Assembly: GCA_009760855.2 (NCBI GenBank)
Contig: WPIO01000001.1
Span: forward strand, 11,718,501-11,782,500
Direction: 5' to 3'
Length of the DNA: 64,000 nucleotides
Source of the DNA: Cristatella mucedo
Lineage: Eukaryota; Bryozoa; Phylactolaemata; Cristatellidae
The translations under genes and the position numbers were made by a program. Shown here in pieces: positions 1-27,640 of this stretch; position 1 is the stretch's first letter; each line of letters opens with the position of its first letter. The notes beneath the pieces are model-generated. The model did no database searches, had not been told where the DNA came from, and saw only the letters and a program-made list of their open reading frames with translations.

Positions 1-559
1 CTATATGTCCCGAATTTTGCTGAAAGCACAAGTTCCAATGTAAGATGATAGCTGCATTGACATTTAAAATCAGAGCAGGCATTGTGGCATTGCTCCATAA
101 TGAACACTGCATTAAGCCGGTCTTTCCTTGTCTTATATCATTCCTGCTTTAATCTTTCTCTAGGAGGAAGTTTAAACTGTCGGTCTGCCTTCCGCCTTGC
201 TTTGTTCTAGCTTCCTACTCACCCTCCCCCAGACTCAGAGTTTTCATATGCAAATTGCTTTTATGAGAGAGGTAGGAAATGCCTTATAGCCTTGGGCTTA
301 CTGTCCAATGTCAACTTTTGCTGTCTCATCATTCGACTCCAATGAAAAGAGCTCGTACAGTGTCACATAAACAGTAACAGGTTGCAGCAGTAAGCTGACG
401 TCATAAAGCCCAGTCGGAAAATATGAGCAGTTAAAACATTTCAGACTTTGTGCAAGACAGTTTAAGCTACTGTTACACGAAACTAATAATATTATTTTAT
501 CCATTTAGGTACAATGCAGAACAGTAATGTCTCAAAAGTGAGTTGAAATAAATACCGTT
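1..559. other. No gene recognised
   Basis: This is AT-rich sequence with short open frames on both strands, none resembling a known protein. I see no repeat signature or RNA gene. It ends where the broken multicopy-family gene begins. Confidence 0.4.
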
Positions 560-620
560 GTCAATTTTTGCTATATTTGTGGGGGAAGTGACATTTGCCA
601 ACCAGAAGAAAAGTATAAGT

Positions 621-692
621 TCTCAAGTGAAGAAGGCATACTATCTTTACTCCGGATCTCAAGTGAAGAAGGCATACTATCTTTACTCCGGA
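621..692 (+). repeat. Exact 36-bp tandem duplication inside the broken gene
   Basis: The 36 bases at 621-656 recur without mismatch at 657-692. The unit is 12 codons long, so it repeats the VKKAYYLYSG block in frame. Lack of divergence suggests a recent duplication. Confidence 0.95.
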
Positions 693-1216
693 TGCAGGGT
701 TGGTGACCAAGACCAGCCTTGGGCTCCCACATATACGCTGTGCTATATGTACAACACAGCTTTCACAGTGGTCGAATTGAAAAAGACCATCGATGCCGTC
801 TGCAATCCCCATGGTGTGGACAGATCCAAGCAACCACATAAATAGCTGTTACTCCTGCTTGTTTCCTCCTCTTTCGGCAGAATAACGAAGCAAAAGAAGT
901 AGACAATAGTCTACCCAAACATTCCGTCTGCATTGAGACCAGTTCCACATGGTGAGGGACTTCCTATTCCAGAACCTCTAGCAGAATATTCTCTCGATTC
1001 ATCGGATGATGAGAAGGTTGAGCCGACTTGTTCTTCTCCTGGTACGTCAGCATGCAGTGATCCCGACTTCCACCGTGGTGCATCAGCAAACCCATACAGA
1101 ATAACACAGGAAGAACTAAATGACCTGGTTCGTGATTTGGACTTATCCGAGTACGGGGATGAGTTGCTAGGATCAAGAGTCCAACAATGAAATCTTCTCG
1201 AAGATGTCACAATTGA

Positions 1217-1428
1217 TTTATAATAATAATAATGACGACGACAACAATAATAATAATGCATTTTGTATAGTGTTCTCAGAGAACTAAATCTCTTTCTAGG
1301 CACTTTCTTATATTTTCTGAAAAGGAAGCACGATCGAATGGTTAGTGGTAGCATGCTCAATGACAACAAACATAACATGGTTAATGGTGACATGCACAGG
1401 GTCAGCATGCAAATATGGTGAGTGGACT
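1217..1428 (-). mobile_element. LINE 3' tail fragment inserted in the broken gene
   Basis: Read on the minus strand, this ends with the window's common LINE tail: the GCATGC-rich 3' untranslated part, the stem-loop around 1270-1310, and an ATT-rich run at 1220-1260. It has no ORF2. The stem has drifted (AGTG/CACT arms). It separates two blocks of the surrounding family gene, so it inserted after that gene copy existed. Confidence 0.8.
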
Positions 1429-1914
1429 TTATATTGAAAGCGCCACCAGCACTTGGAGCCTTTCTTCAGAAAGGAAAGTAATCTGGCATTCAGTTTAGAT
1501 ATTTAGGGCCTCATGAACACCTTACAAATCACTCATGAACCGAAAGCTTGGAGACTATTTGTATAGACCCTTCGAAACTGAGTCTTACGGCTGTGCTTTT
1601 GCATAATGGAAACTGCCATCCATCTATTCTAGTGGCAAATGTTGTCCACGTGAAAGAGACGTACGATAACTTAAAGCAGCTGTGGAATTCCATAGAGTAT
1701 GCTGTATCTCTGATAAACCCCAAATCCTTGGGCTGCCACCCTAAACCCTAGACGCTCCCAAAGCCTCGAACATAGTATCGTCTGATAGATAGCTAGATCT
1801 GATTTGGAAATTATGAAAAAGAAGCTTAAACCCACCCTTCCTCACATTTGTGAATTGTCCTTAGTGTGCTTGTGTGATGAAATCGTGCATATTATCACTA
1901 AAAATTTTTGTTTC

Positions 1915-1985
1915 AGCATATGTAAATTGCTTATAGTTAGTTCTCTTAGGGCACTATACAAATGTCATTACCATTTTATACTTTA
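1915..1985 (+). mobile_element. Decayed LINE-tail remnant
   Basis: A short match to the LINE 3' end: a GTAAATTGC...GTTCTCTTAGGGCACTATACAAATG pattern followed by AT-rich bases. No coding part remains. Confidence 0.5.
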
Positions 1986-2515
1986 CCAATTTTTTCTCTA
2001 CTACTGTTTAGGGCATCTGACCCATCGATGAATGAGATGTTTACGTTGAATTTTAGCAGTGTTAGGATGCCATTACACTCGAATGGTGGACGCGCTCCCT
2101 ACCATGCCCAGACCTAAGATCTTCCAAGCCTTTTGCCTCTAAACAATTTCTGACTGCATGGAGATTTTGAGTGTGTTAGCTTGTTATTTAAATGGCGTCC
2201 TTTCTATTATGCTGGTATGTCGTTAGTTGACTTATTTTGCAGTTTATCATCATTTTGGTATGTCATTAATTTGTGTCTTTTCGCAGTTTATTCTTCCCCG
2301 AAGGCTGCTGAGTTCATATTACAGTAATCAATGGGACCGTCCGTGTTTGGCAATCCTTCACGGGGAGGCTGGACTATCGGGCAAACGTCTTACCTGACTT
2401 CAATCTCACTTGCCCACTCTGCTCTGCTGGAACCCACTCTCAATACCCCTCTGCTTTATATTTTCATTTTGTGCTGCCTGCTTCCTTGCTTTAACTCTGT
2501 CTGCTGCTTTATTGC

Positions 2516-2577
2516 TCTCTCTCTCTCTCTCTCTCCCTCCTTCTGGTATTGGGGGTGCTCTCTCTCTCTCTCTCTCA
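2516..2577. repeat. CT microsatellite upstream of an exon
   Basis: Two CT runs, 2516-2540 and 2558-2577, lie just before the 2597 acceptor of the + strand gene and may act as its pyrimidine tract. Confidence 0.85.
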
Positions 2578-2596
2578 CTGCGATCTTAATACCAAG

Positions 2597-2833
2597 GATG
2601 GCTCGACATTTTGTTATGCAGACGACGAGCGAAAAGCTGTCGAGGACCTGCTGCTCGACTACCGTCATGCTAAAGAACAAGCTGCAGCTGAAGTGCTGCC
2701 GCAGGAATCGGCTCACCACAGTGCTCATCGGATGTCACTCAAAGACCCGCTGGACGACTTCAATCCCAAGTACGTGGAGCTGCTTGAGAGTCGCCAGAAG
2801 ACGGCACCCACAGACTTCGTCGGAGACAATAAG
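2597..2833 (+). CDS. Unrecognised + strand gene, internal exon a
   Basis: Starts after a CT-rich tract and ...ACCAAG, and ends at AAG|GTATGC. Both ends are phase 0. It encodes 79 residues, acidic then helical, ending QKTAPTDFVGDNK. Confidence 0.75.
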
Positions 2834-5800
2834 GTATGCTCACGGTGGCTGGTTCGGCTGTGCACATACGGGGTGGGTGGGTGGGGCTGGCGACCCACCG
2901 AAGCTGCTGCGTGAGCTCCCCAAGCATCCTAGTAATGCCGTCGTCTGGCACGGCAGACGATGGGCAGCCCAGGCATCAGACTCTTAGCTCGGCTGCTTCA
3001 GCCTGCCCCCTGCAAGCGTGCAGCTACGACAAAGTGTCTCGCTGGCTGCATTTACAGAACGTTGTACATGCCACGTCGGCAGAAAATAGGAAGCGGAGGA
3101 AATCCCGTGATGGTGTCCGTATGACCCTCGCACAGGCACACAATTACAGCACCCAGGCACTGAATTCAACACAGCTAGCCATTGAAAAGATCAGGCAGGA
3201 TCTGAACAAGGTTAGTAAGCCGAGCTAGCTAGTGCCTGGCAATGCTGGGCAGCAGACCGTGACACAGGCATATGCATATGTACTCTTGCCAGAATTTTTA
3301 GAAGCACTGCAGCCTGCAGGTTTTACCGTGCAAGTGCAAATGCCTGGCCATATTTCCTTATGGCAGGACACCTTGTACACGTACAACCCGGAATATCACC
3401 ATTCGCACATCTTCGTGCCGGTGAATGTGCAGCATGAGCGTAAAGTCGAAGAGCTGGCATCGAAAGCCAAGTGGCAATCGGGGGCTGGCTGGACGTATCC
3501 AGGGGTGAAGAATCTGCGGCAGTGTAATGAACACCCGAGAGCGCCCGACACTGCTACCAAGAAAGAGCTTGCCACGGTAAAGCAGGCGGACGACGCTGCT
3601 GCTTCTGTGCGCTCACCTCTACAACTGCTATCAGTAGCTCTGAATGTATCTCCAGCCCTGCACTTGCGGCGACATTACTAGCAGAGCATGTAGGCAGTTT
3701 TTTTTAGTAGTCGGTGTGCCTGTGACTTATCCTGGGTCCAGGATAATTAAAAGAAAGTTAGCATCGACACAATCATGTAATAGCAATGCCATAAGTATGA
3801 ATTACCAACTAAGTGCTTTGTCTTGTGCTCTTGCTCCACAAAGACCAAGTGGGTGTAAAGCATTAGAGTTTTCTAAAAACCCACTCAAAACCTTAGCATT
3901 CAGTAGCCAACAGACTTCATCTCAGTAAACGAAGAGAAAGTGAGAAAGCATAGCTGTGTCACGAAAGCAGTTGAGTAAGAGTTGCATGGAAGTAACACCT
4001 GATTCATAACGACTGGAGATGTGTAACAGTCGGCATCAGGAAAGTAGATATCGTTGAGTAATACCTGTGGGAGTGAGTTCCAGCCTAGGACCTTTACAGG
4101 AAAAGCTTCTGTTGCTAACGGTTTCTCAGCAGAGGAATGGAGCAGCTAATTTATTGTCCATACAGGACCTGAGGAGGCTGAAACTGGTGCAGCAGTTCAG
4201 CTAGGTATGAAGGAGCCAAGCCGTGGCGTGCCTTGCGGGTGAGCTTGTGAACTGTCTCCCGTGATCAGCCGGAAGCCATTGAAGCTCCTTCAGCAAAGGA
4301 GACACATGGTCAAACCTCTGGGATTTGTTAACGAGCTATAAGTCAAGTTGAAGCTATAGTTAATACCAACTGAAGTGGCTTTTTTCGGTAGCCCAGCCAA
4401 AATTAACTACAATAATCTAACCGAGGCAAAATCAAAGAGCTAGTTATATTTTTTTGCAAGCCACCGTGGTAGGCAGTCCTACCTAATTTTAGTCCCTACC
4501 GAATCTTAGACAGGGATCGTGGGTGACAGCTAGTAGTGGAGGAAGTCTTCTTAATGAACTTTCTTAGGCAGTTGTCGGAGACGACACCTAAATTCCGATG
4601 ACGTGGCGATAGTCGCACAGGATCATTACTTATTGGAAGAGCAAAGTTTCCTAGTCCAGCCCCCACGGTTGGGGTCACCTGCGAGTAGATTTAAGGAAAT
4701 TTGCTAACACCCACGATCGAATGTCTGCAAGGCAAGCATTCAATCTACCATTCACTGCAGCAGATGATGTAGGTAGCCGCTAAAAATTTTTCCCTAAGCT
4801 GTAGTGGCAATGAGAAGCCAAACTAGACACTATGTAACAGTATTCCTAGCAAGCTTTTGGCAGCTCCTGTTACCTTAGGGAATGTAAATTTTGCTGACGT
4901 AAGTTGTATTGCTATTAACAATGCCAAAGGCTGTTGGGGTTGTACGAACAGGAATCCATGGCCCATGTTTTTTGAGTGTATGTGACAGTGATTAGTCTAA
5001 TGCCATCGAGCAGTCTCATTTTATCGTACTAACTGATGGTCAGAGACTGATTTTAACGGTCTGTTAAACTAGTCTCCAAGGGCTATCCGAGGACACCCAA
5101 TGCACAGAGAGCAGGCTGTGGTTCACTTCATGCACTGTCACAGCCTACGGAGCGCAGCTGCCTTAGAGAGATCCATCGCTCCTGCTGATTGGCTTGTGCA
5201 CAAAGTAAGTTCGCCTTGCAATTTTCAAATTTCCGAGCAGCATGCTTGAACGCCGTTCATGCACGACAGGAATGGACCGAGAATGCCCTACATTCGAATA
5301 AACTTCAGCCCACACTGCCCGAACGCGAGAGGTTTACATGGATCGACCGTCGCGAAGACTTCGATCTCTGGAAAGTGCCACCGACGCTCTTCAACGTGGA
5401 AGAGCCGGTGACAATCATGCTGGCCGGCGCCAAGCTCAAAGAAGAGAAGCGAGAAGCAGCAAAGAAGGCCGAGACTCAGTGGCGCTCAAAGCTTGTCGTG
5501 GACAACATCAAGCCCGAGTTCTACCGCTGCAACGTGCAGACAGAGCAAATCGCTGCCGGCCGAAAAGCGAGCAACGAACTGTCCAGGCTCCAGGGACTGC
5601 TGCGTAGTGAGCCGAGGAAGCACAGCTATGCTGCTCGCGGCTTCCGGGTCGAGATACCTCCTCTCAACGTCGCACACAACCCGTCGGTGGACACACACGC
5701 GCGCGAGCTCGGACTCGTTGACGTCGGTCCTGCCGTGCCTTCTGCCACCGGTGGCAAGCGAGCCGGCGGCGGTGCCTTCAAGCCGGGCCCACTGGCTGAG

Positions 5801-6501
5801 CGAAGCTGGCTGCTCGAGAAGAATCGCATACCGGCCATCGAGTACGACAACGCGGTGGAGGGCTACTTCAAGTAAGTACTTTTGTCAAGTTCGATCGGTG
5901 GGTGGGTCGAGCGCAACACGAACACTCCTCTGATCAGTGCCTTTTCTTAACTGCCTTTCATTCAACCCCTTCCTGTCCAGCTAAGTGCAACCACGACTTT
6001 CCCTTATATTGTTAGGTTTCTCATAACTGTCAAGCTTTGGCTGGCTAGCGCAATAATGCAAGGAGATGCACTCCAGAGGCGATAATGCCGGCATGGCAGA
6101 CGCATTGCAATTATTGCTAAAAGATTATAGCCTGAAGACAGGCACTTGCTTCTCCACCTAAACGTCAATATTAAACGTGGCCACACAGCTGAAGTCGGTT
6201 TGAAAACCCCAGGCAATCTAACGTGCACATCTATTCGTGGATTCATGTGGGGCCACTTTACCACGTAATACCCGTGTCTTCCAGTGCTGCTGCTGAACAA
6301 AGTTCAGACTAGGCATCGATATTTTCTATGCATGAACATATTGTAAGCAGCAAAGCCGCCTTCCTTTTTTTCAGTGTCTACCACAACGAAGCTGCTCAAT
6401 CGAAGTTGCACAAGCGTACTATCGTACCTCTAACGGACGGTGATTATCACACGAACTTGTTCGCCTTGCCACCACAGTTTCAGCACGAACAAACGTCTTA
6501 A
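2597..6501 (+). CDS. Unrecognised multi-exon protein, partly coiled-coil (N-terminus not found)
   Basis: Five exons join in phase: 2597-2833, about 2980-3210, about 3313-3576, 5270-5871 and 6375-6501, giving about 486 residues to a TAA stop. The first two exons are charged and helical (DERKAVEDLLLDYRHAKEQ and NRKRRKSRDG...LAIEKIRQDL), suggesting coiled coil. The third carries tyrosine- and histidine-rich sequence (LYTYNPEYHHSH) then KWQSGAGWTYPG. The fourth has FTWIDRREDFDLWKVPPTLF, an alanine/lysine helix (KLKEEKREAAKKAE), and a basic glycine-rich stretch. Differing from nearby repeats, it has balanced codon use and few simple runs, so it looks like a real host gene. The start exon lies upstream of 2597 and was not identified. 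The architecture is reminiscent of conserved ciliary/axonemal proteins, but I cannot name a family. Confidence is high that exons exist, moderate on exact edges of exons 2 and 3. Confidence 0.75.
2980..3210 (+). CDS. Unrecognised + strand gene, internal exon b
   Basis: The donor AAG|GTTAGT at 3211 is clear. The acceptor is uncertain: CATCAG at 2979 is the AG that keeps phase 0 with the previous exon. Better-looking AGs at 3001, 3016 and 3023 break phase. The core frame, from SYDKVSRWLHLQN to AIEKIRQDLNK, is convincing. Confidence 0.65.
3313..3576 (+). CDS. Unrecognised + strand gene, internal exon c
   Basis: The acceptor CACTGCAG at 3312 keeps phase 0, and the donor is ACG|GTAAAG at 3577. 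It encodes 88 residues from PAGFTVQVQMPG to DTATKKELAT. The acceptor is weak in pyrimidines, so the start may differ. Confidence 0.65.
3577..5269 (+). other. Intron of the unrecognised gene; repeat-like block at about 4050-4340
   Basis: A GT-AG intron of about 1.7 kb. The block at 4050-4340 (GTGGGAGTGAGTTCCAG...GAAGCTCCTTCAGC) reads like the inverted C-terminal part of a LINE-type repeat of another family, but too decayed to assign. The rest shows nothing recognisable. Confidence 0.4.
5270..5871 (+). CDS. Unrecognised + strand gene, internal exon d (longest)
   Basis: The acceptor is CGACAG at 5269, phase 0 with the previous exon. The donor GTAAGTAC at 5872 leaves phase 2. It encodes 200 residues from EWTENALHSNKLQPTL to NAVEGYF. 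If the donor is not used, the frame reaches a TAA at 5873-5875 after one lysine. Confidence 0.85.
6375..6501 (+). CDS. Unrecognised + strand gene, terminal exon
   Basis: Follows a strong acceptor (CCTTTTTTTCAG, 6363-6374). In the phase left by the preceding exon it reads 41 residues, NVYHNEAAQSKLHKRT ... FQHEQTS, then TAA. The frame is too short to appear as an independent ORF. The phase match and open frame support it. Confidence 0.75.
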
Positions 6502-6633
6502 CACTACTCTGCAGATGCGTATGAATGGCTGCCAGAGCATTGCCTGCAAATTGCCTCGAGACAGCTCCACTGCCTGCAGCTTCGGGACCGATCATTTATT
6601 TAATGGTCGTGGGCCGTTGGCCGCAAGCAGAGA

Positions 6634-6639
6634 AATAAA
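6634..6639 (+). terminator. Poly(A) signal AATAAA of the + strand gene
   Basis: Canonical AATAAA 133 bases after the TAA stop at 6501, the first on this strand after the stop. Confidence 0.55.
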
Positions 6640-6674
6640 CAAACGAACGCCTGATCTTCACGGCTGCACGCTAT

Positions 6675-6680
6675 TTTATT
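6675..6680 (-). terminator. Poly(A) signal of SRPK (minus strand AATAAA)
   Basis: The nearest minus-strand AATAAA downstream of the SRPK stop at 7196, about 515 bases away. A second one is at 6595-6600. Use of either would make the SRPK 3' end reach or overlap that of the convergent + strand gene. Confidence 0.45.
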
Positions 6681-6730
6681 ATACAAGCTTACAGAGGTCC
6701 CCGGAGCTCTGTGCTGTACTGGCTATGTAC

Positions 6731-6760
6731 AAGCTAGTACAAGCTAGTACAAGCTAGTAC
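6731..6760. repeat. Three-copy 10-bp tandem repeat
   Basis: AAGCTAGTAC occurs three times without mismatch in the gap between the two convergent genes. Confidence 0.95.
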
Positions 6761-7195
6761 GTAGCAGGCCTGCGACCTGCTAAGTACAACCGGTGTATCT
6801 CTTCCTCCGAGGCTCTTTCCACAGAGCCATCTCAACAAAAAAAGGAGTCAACTATTTACATCAGGCAATGAATGGGTGGACAACATGACGTGCATAGTGG
6901 TCGGTTGAGCAGTTGAATGCATACACAACCGTCAGCAAGCACACAGCAAACAAATACGGGCGCTGCCCTGGGAGCACACTGTTGGGTTTACTTGTGTATG
7001 CTAGTGAGTCGATGCACAGCCAGCAGCCGACGCTGTCCGAGTTAGGTAACCGTTCTACTGTCAGGTAGTGGTAACATCAATGTGATCCTCACCCCGGCAG
7101 TTACTGTGTTGAGCGCATGTGCAGCAGACTAGCAGCTGTGGAGGGAAGAAGAGATTGTGGCGAGGGATGACGAGATGACGACGGCAGCAGCTCAG

Positions 7196-24462
<17,267 letters not shown>

Positions 24463-24586
24463 GGCTAAAAATACGACAGACACGTTAGGCTATGAACGAC
24501 CTAAGCAGGTCGCTAGCATAGCGAATCCGGAGGCTACGAACCCTTCCTTTGAATTTTAGAGCTCATGGTCGCCCGGACCGTAACTC

Positions 24587-24603
24587 GCGCCTGCGCACGG
24601 AAG
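24587..24603 (-). promoter_or_regulatory. NRF1-like and ETS-like sites upstream of SRPK
   Basis: GCGCCTGCGCA (24587-24597; its complement fits the NRF1 consensus TGCGCAGGCGC) abuts CGGAAG (24598-24603, ETS core). They lie about 125 bases before the SRPK start codon. Such pairs are common at animal housekeeping promoters. Confidence 0.5.
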
Positions 24604-24609
24604 ATGTTG

Positions 24610-27260
24610 CATATCGGGTAATTGGTCCGCCGGTCATTGTCGGATTATGCGTCGCCGGTTTAGTAAAGCTGGTTGTTGCACTGATTTATGAAAACTAGTC
24701 ATAATCATTTTTATTTGCTACCAAGATTATGAATATTAGTTTGTATTTACGGGCAGGATACCTTGAGTTTGCACGGTCAACTGAAGACGGCTGATTAATC
24801 GGCCGCCCGGTCGTCAAGTGTTACTACGTTACAGCTTGGCGGATTCTCAGATTTTCCTGTTGGCTAAGCCTAGCTTTAACGCTCACAGAGCTAGCATCTT
24901 AGCAGCATATGTATTTCATACACAGTGCAGCTGAAATGTAGGTGTTAGTGTCCTTCCATTTCACAGCATAAAAGGCTGCGACCTGTCGTGTGTGGGTACT
25001 GATATTGATCTGCAATTCTTCGGTCGCAGTACGCTTGCTTTGGCGGCAGTGTAAGTGCTGTAATTCTGAATGTCTAAGAATACGCCCATCCGTCCTCCAT
25101 ACCATTTCAAGTATGTCCTCTTGCTAGGTGAATTCGTTGCAAGTGAACCGGCGGCATGCTACATCAGCTAGGTGTTGACCGATAAAGGTTATTTACGCTT
25201 CGTGACGTCTAGCGGCTAGGAACTGAATGTGCGATAGTCTGTGGACAAGGCCGGATAAAAGGAGAAGCCATATAGGAGGCTGGTAGTTTCGCTCCACAAG
25301 CTGGCGTCTTGGTATTGGAGCTGATTTATATTCTAGGCCACCGAGCCTAACCAGAGTTTCGGTTCGTCGTGGCCTCTGTTTAAGCCTGTAACCCCCAAAC
25401 GATGTCAAATAGACTTCTCTTCGCTATGCATTCATGGATTCATTATGGTGAGGTGGAGGCGCTCGACGTCGCTGTCCTATTCCGCTGCTGCTGGCGTGCG
25501 TGCGTGCATTGGTGCTGCACCTTCAAGTCGCCAGCCGGGATTCCAAGTCTCAGGAGGATCCTGGCTATTCGTCGCTCGTCGGCTGAGACAGGCATTGTTA
25601 GGAGCGCTGCGTTTAGGCATGGCCTAGTTCCGTTCGGGGGTGGAAGCCGTCATGCTAGACCAGGGCGCAAAGGCTACTTAAATCGGAAACTCCAGTCTTG
25701 GTTGGTCCAGCGATTAAGATGCTCGCCCCGACTAAGGTCTGGCTGAGGTCGTGGGCTCGAGCCCTGAGGCATATGTGAAGCGCCTGAATAGAGATTTAGT
25801 TCTCTTGGGGCGCTATACAAATGAATTATATTATATTATTATTATTTAGTCTTTGGTTTCTACGGTGCCCCATGGCAGCCGGCTCACCCTAGATACGCGG
25901 TTGGCTCTGCCGTCACGATATGACCACGTTCTGGGCTGAGCGCTGCAGTAGATATACCTAACGCGGTGGCAGTGCAGCTCATAGCTACTGAGGCGATAAC
26001 CTGCGTTCGACCCTATCGGCGCTAAACCTCGGAGTGGTAACTTTGCCGACTCATTTCAGATACTGCAGATATCACGCCCGAAGTCTTTAAGCGGTATGAC
26101 TAAGCATTGTTACGCAATCTGGCTTACGGATCGCTTCGCTAAATTGAATCCTGCATAGGCTACCTATAGGATGATCTACCTACAGCATCAGGCGGCTATA
26201 AGGGTTGGCAATTATTTGGATGCAGCAGTAGATCAGTCTTTCTTTGGTATCAAATTGGTAGCAGTTCGCTCTCATATGACAATTGCCTCTTGTGTGATAG
26301 ATATTTACGAACCAATCCTAAAATAATGAAATGAAATATATACAATTATTTTGTATAGCACCCTAATAGAACTTAATATATATCCCGGCGTCTTACAAGC
26401 TGTACTGAGATCGACGCTTGACATCGGAAATATTATCAGGCCATGGCCAACAAGCTTGATAATTAAGTATTAATCAGTGGGTTGAGCCTTGACACCACCA
26501 TATCCAGCCAATCACCGTGTGAATAGATGGCAGCCCTTTCTCGGGGCATATTATCCGTGCAGTCGCCCCATCCCTACTCCCGCCTGTTTTGCCAAAAGCA
26601 TGTCAGCCCTGCACAAAGTAGTTCTGAGTCCACGAGTAAGCAAATTACCTAAGTTATCCAGGTATAGAAGTCTGTGTTAGCTGGTTCATTTTGGAGGGCT
26701 TCCCTTGAAAGTTAAGATGCTGTCAAGAAATCTGACAGTTTAAGAGAAAAATTGCAGCAATCATTGCATATTGGCATGACTGCTTAAATGCTTTGAATGG
26801 TTATACTACTATCCGATATCCAGAGATAAAATAATAGATGGTACTGATGAGCTCCGTCTGCTGAGATAGCTAAAACCCGGTAACTTTGATATCGAAATGC
26901 CCAGCAGAAGATATTTACTTCAACGGGGCTTATTGGTCCTGAAGCTGAAGATTAGGCTCAATTAGTCATTAAAGGGAAACCTCGATAGAAAAGAGTGCTC
27001 GCAAGCTAATCAGACTGTGAAGACTCTACGAGCATGAATGAAGAAAATGCTTTTGCCATAGATAATCATAATTTTTCCTATTATGCTTTTGGATTACGTA
27101 TTTGTATGCTGCTGATGGATACTGTGAGAGCAAGGTAAATTGGGGTGGCCATTTGTAGCAAGGAAGGCCACCTTACAAAAAGCCTCCTCAGAAGCTAATC
27201 TTCTGGGAACCTTCAGGGTAACTGAGAGATGTAAACTAGTGCCACGGTCAAGCGGTGACC
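24610..27260. other. Intergenic, no gene recognised apart from a SINE
   Basis: Only short unrelated frames. A possible LINE/SINE tail remnant (minus) is at about 26325-26380. A SINE-2 copy at 25697-25852 is listed separately. Confidence 0.4.
25697..25852 (+). mobile_element. SINE-2 copy (tRNA-like head, LINE-like tail)
   Basis: Head with A-box-like GGTCCAGCGATTAAGATG and B-box-like GGGCTCGAGCCC, then GCATATGTGAAGCGCCTGAA...GGGGCGCTATACAAATGA and an ATT-rich end. The 3' stem-loop is nearly that of the resident LINE. Confidence 0.78.
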
Positions 27261-27269
27261 AAGAAGCTA

Positions 27270-27640
27270 ATGATAACAAATTTTTCCTAAGAAAACTAAG
27301 TATTTGTCTAGGCATCTTAAACATGCTCTAAAGGAAAGATGTCAACTGGTTAATACCAATAAAGACAATTTAATCACATAAGCGCATTAAGGACGATTGA
27401 ACTTGACGGAGCGAATGCTGATACGAAAAAGTGCACGTCAGCTTCTTTTTAAATGCCAATTCACAGAATGTAATGACATCAGTCTGCTATGAGCTTTAAC
27501 TTGAGCAGAATATGACCTGAAGGCACGGTCTCCAAAGAATGTTAGGTTGCTGGAGGGCACAGCTAATGAAGCAAAAGTCAAAGGAGCAAAATTAAAGTCA
27601 AAGGTGCGATGAGAAGCCTGAGGCTTAGAGACAGAATGAG
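27270..27640 (-). mobile_element. Old decayed LINE fragment
   Basis: On the minus strand, SNLTFFGDRAFRSYS and HLKRS match the ORF2 C-terminus seen in younger copies. The tail (about 27270-27330) is barely recognisable. Confidence 0.6.

Larger units (their letters stand above)
560..1705 (+). pseudogene. Broken copy of an uncharacterised invertebrate multicopy protein family
   Basis: I recognise blocks, in order, of a protein family seen as many uncharacterised copies in spiders, other arthropods and other invertebrates; its function is unknown. Visible blocks are an N-terminal CYICG-type motif near 568, a VKKAYYLY ... GCRVGDQDQPWAP block (about 627-726), an RPVPHGEGLPIPEP block (about 936-977), an ITQEELNDLVRDL block with LLGSRVQQ after it (about 1101-1188), then WRLF and a KLSLTAVLLHNG / HVKETYDN region (about 1548-1680). 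The frame is broken several times: a shift just after the first motif, stops near 844 and 1188, and a shift near 1560. A LINE tail sits at 1217-1428 between two conserved blocks. The downstream part of the family (cysteine-rich, WDSR-like) is missing. It is a dead copy, and I do not rebuild the protein. Whether the family is host-derived or transposon-derived is unknown to me. Confidence 0.75.

Noticed and set aside
2331-2390. ATG at 2331 (MGPSVFGNPSRGGW) as the start exon of the + strand gene
   Set aside because: A good ATG context and an upstream AG exist, but no GT donor gives the phase 0 needed by the exon at 2597.
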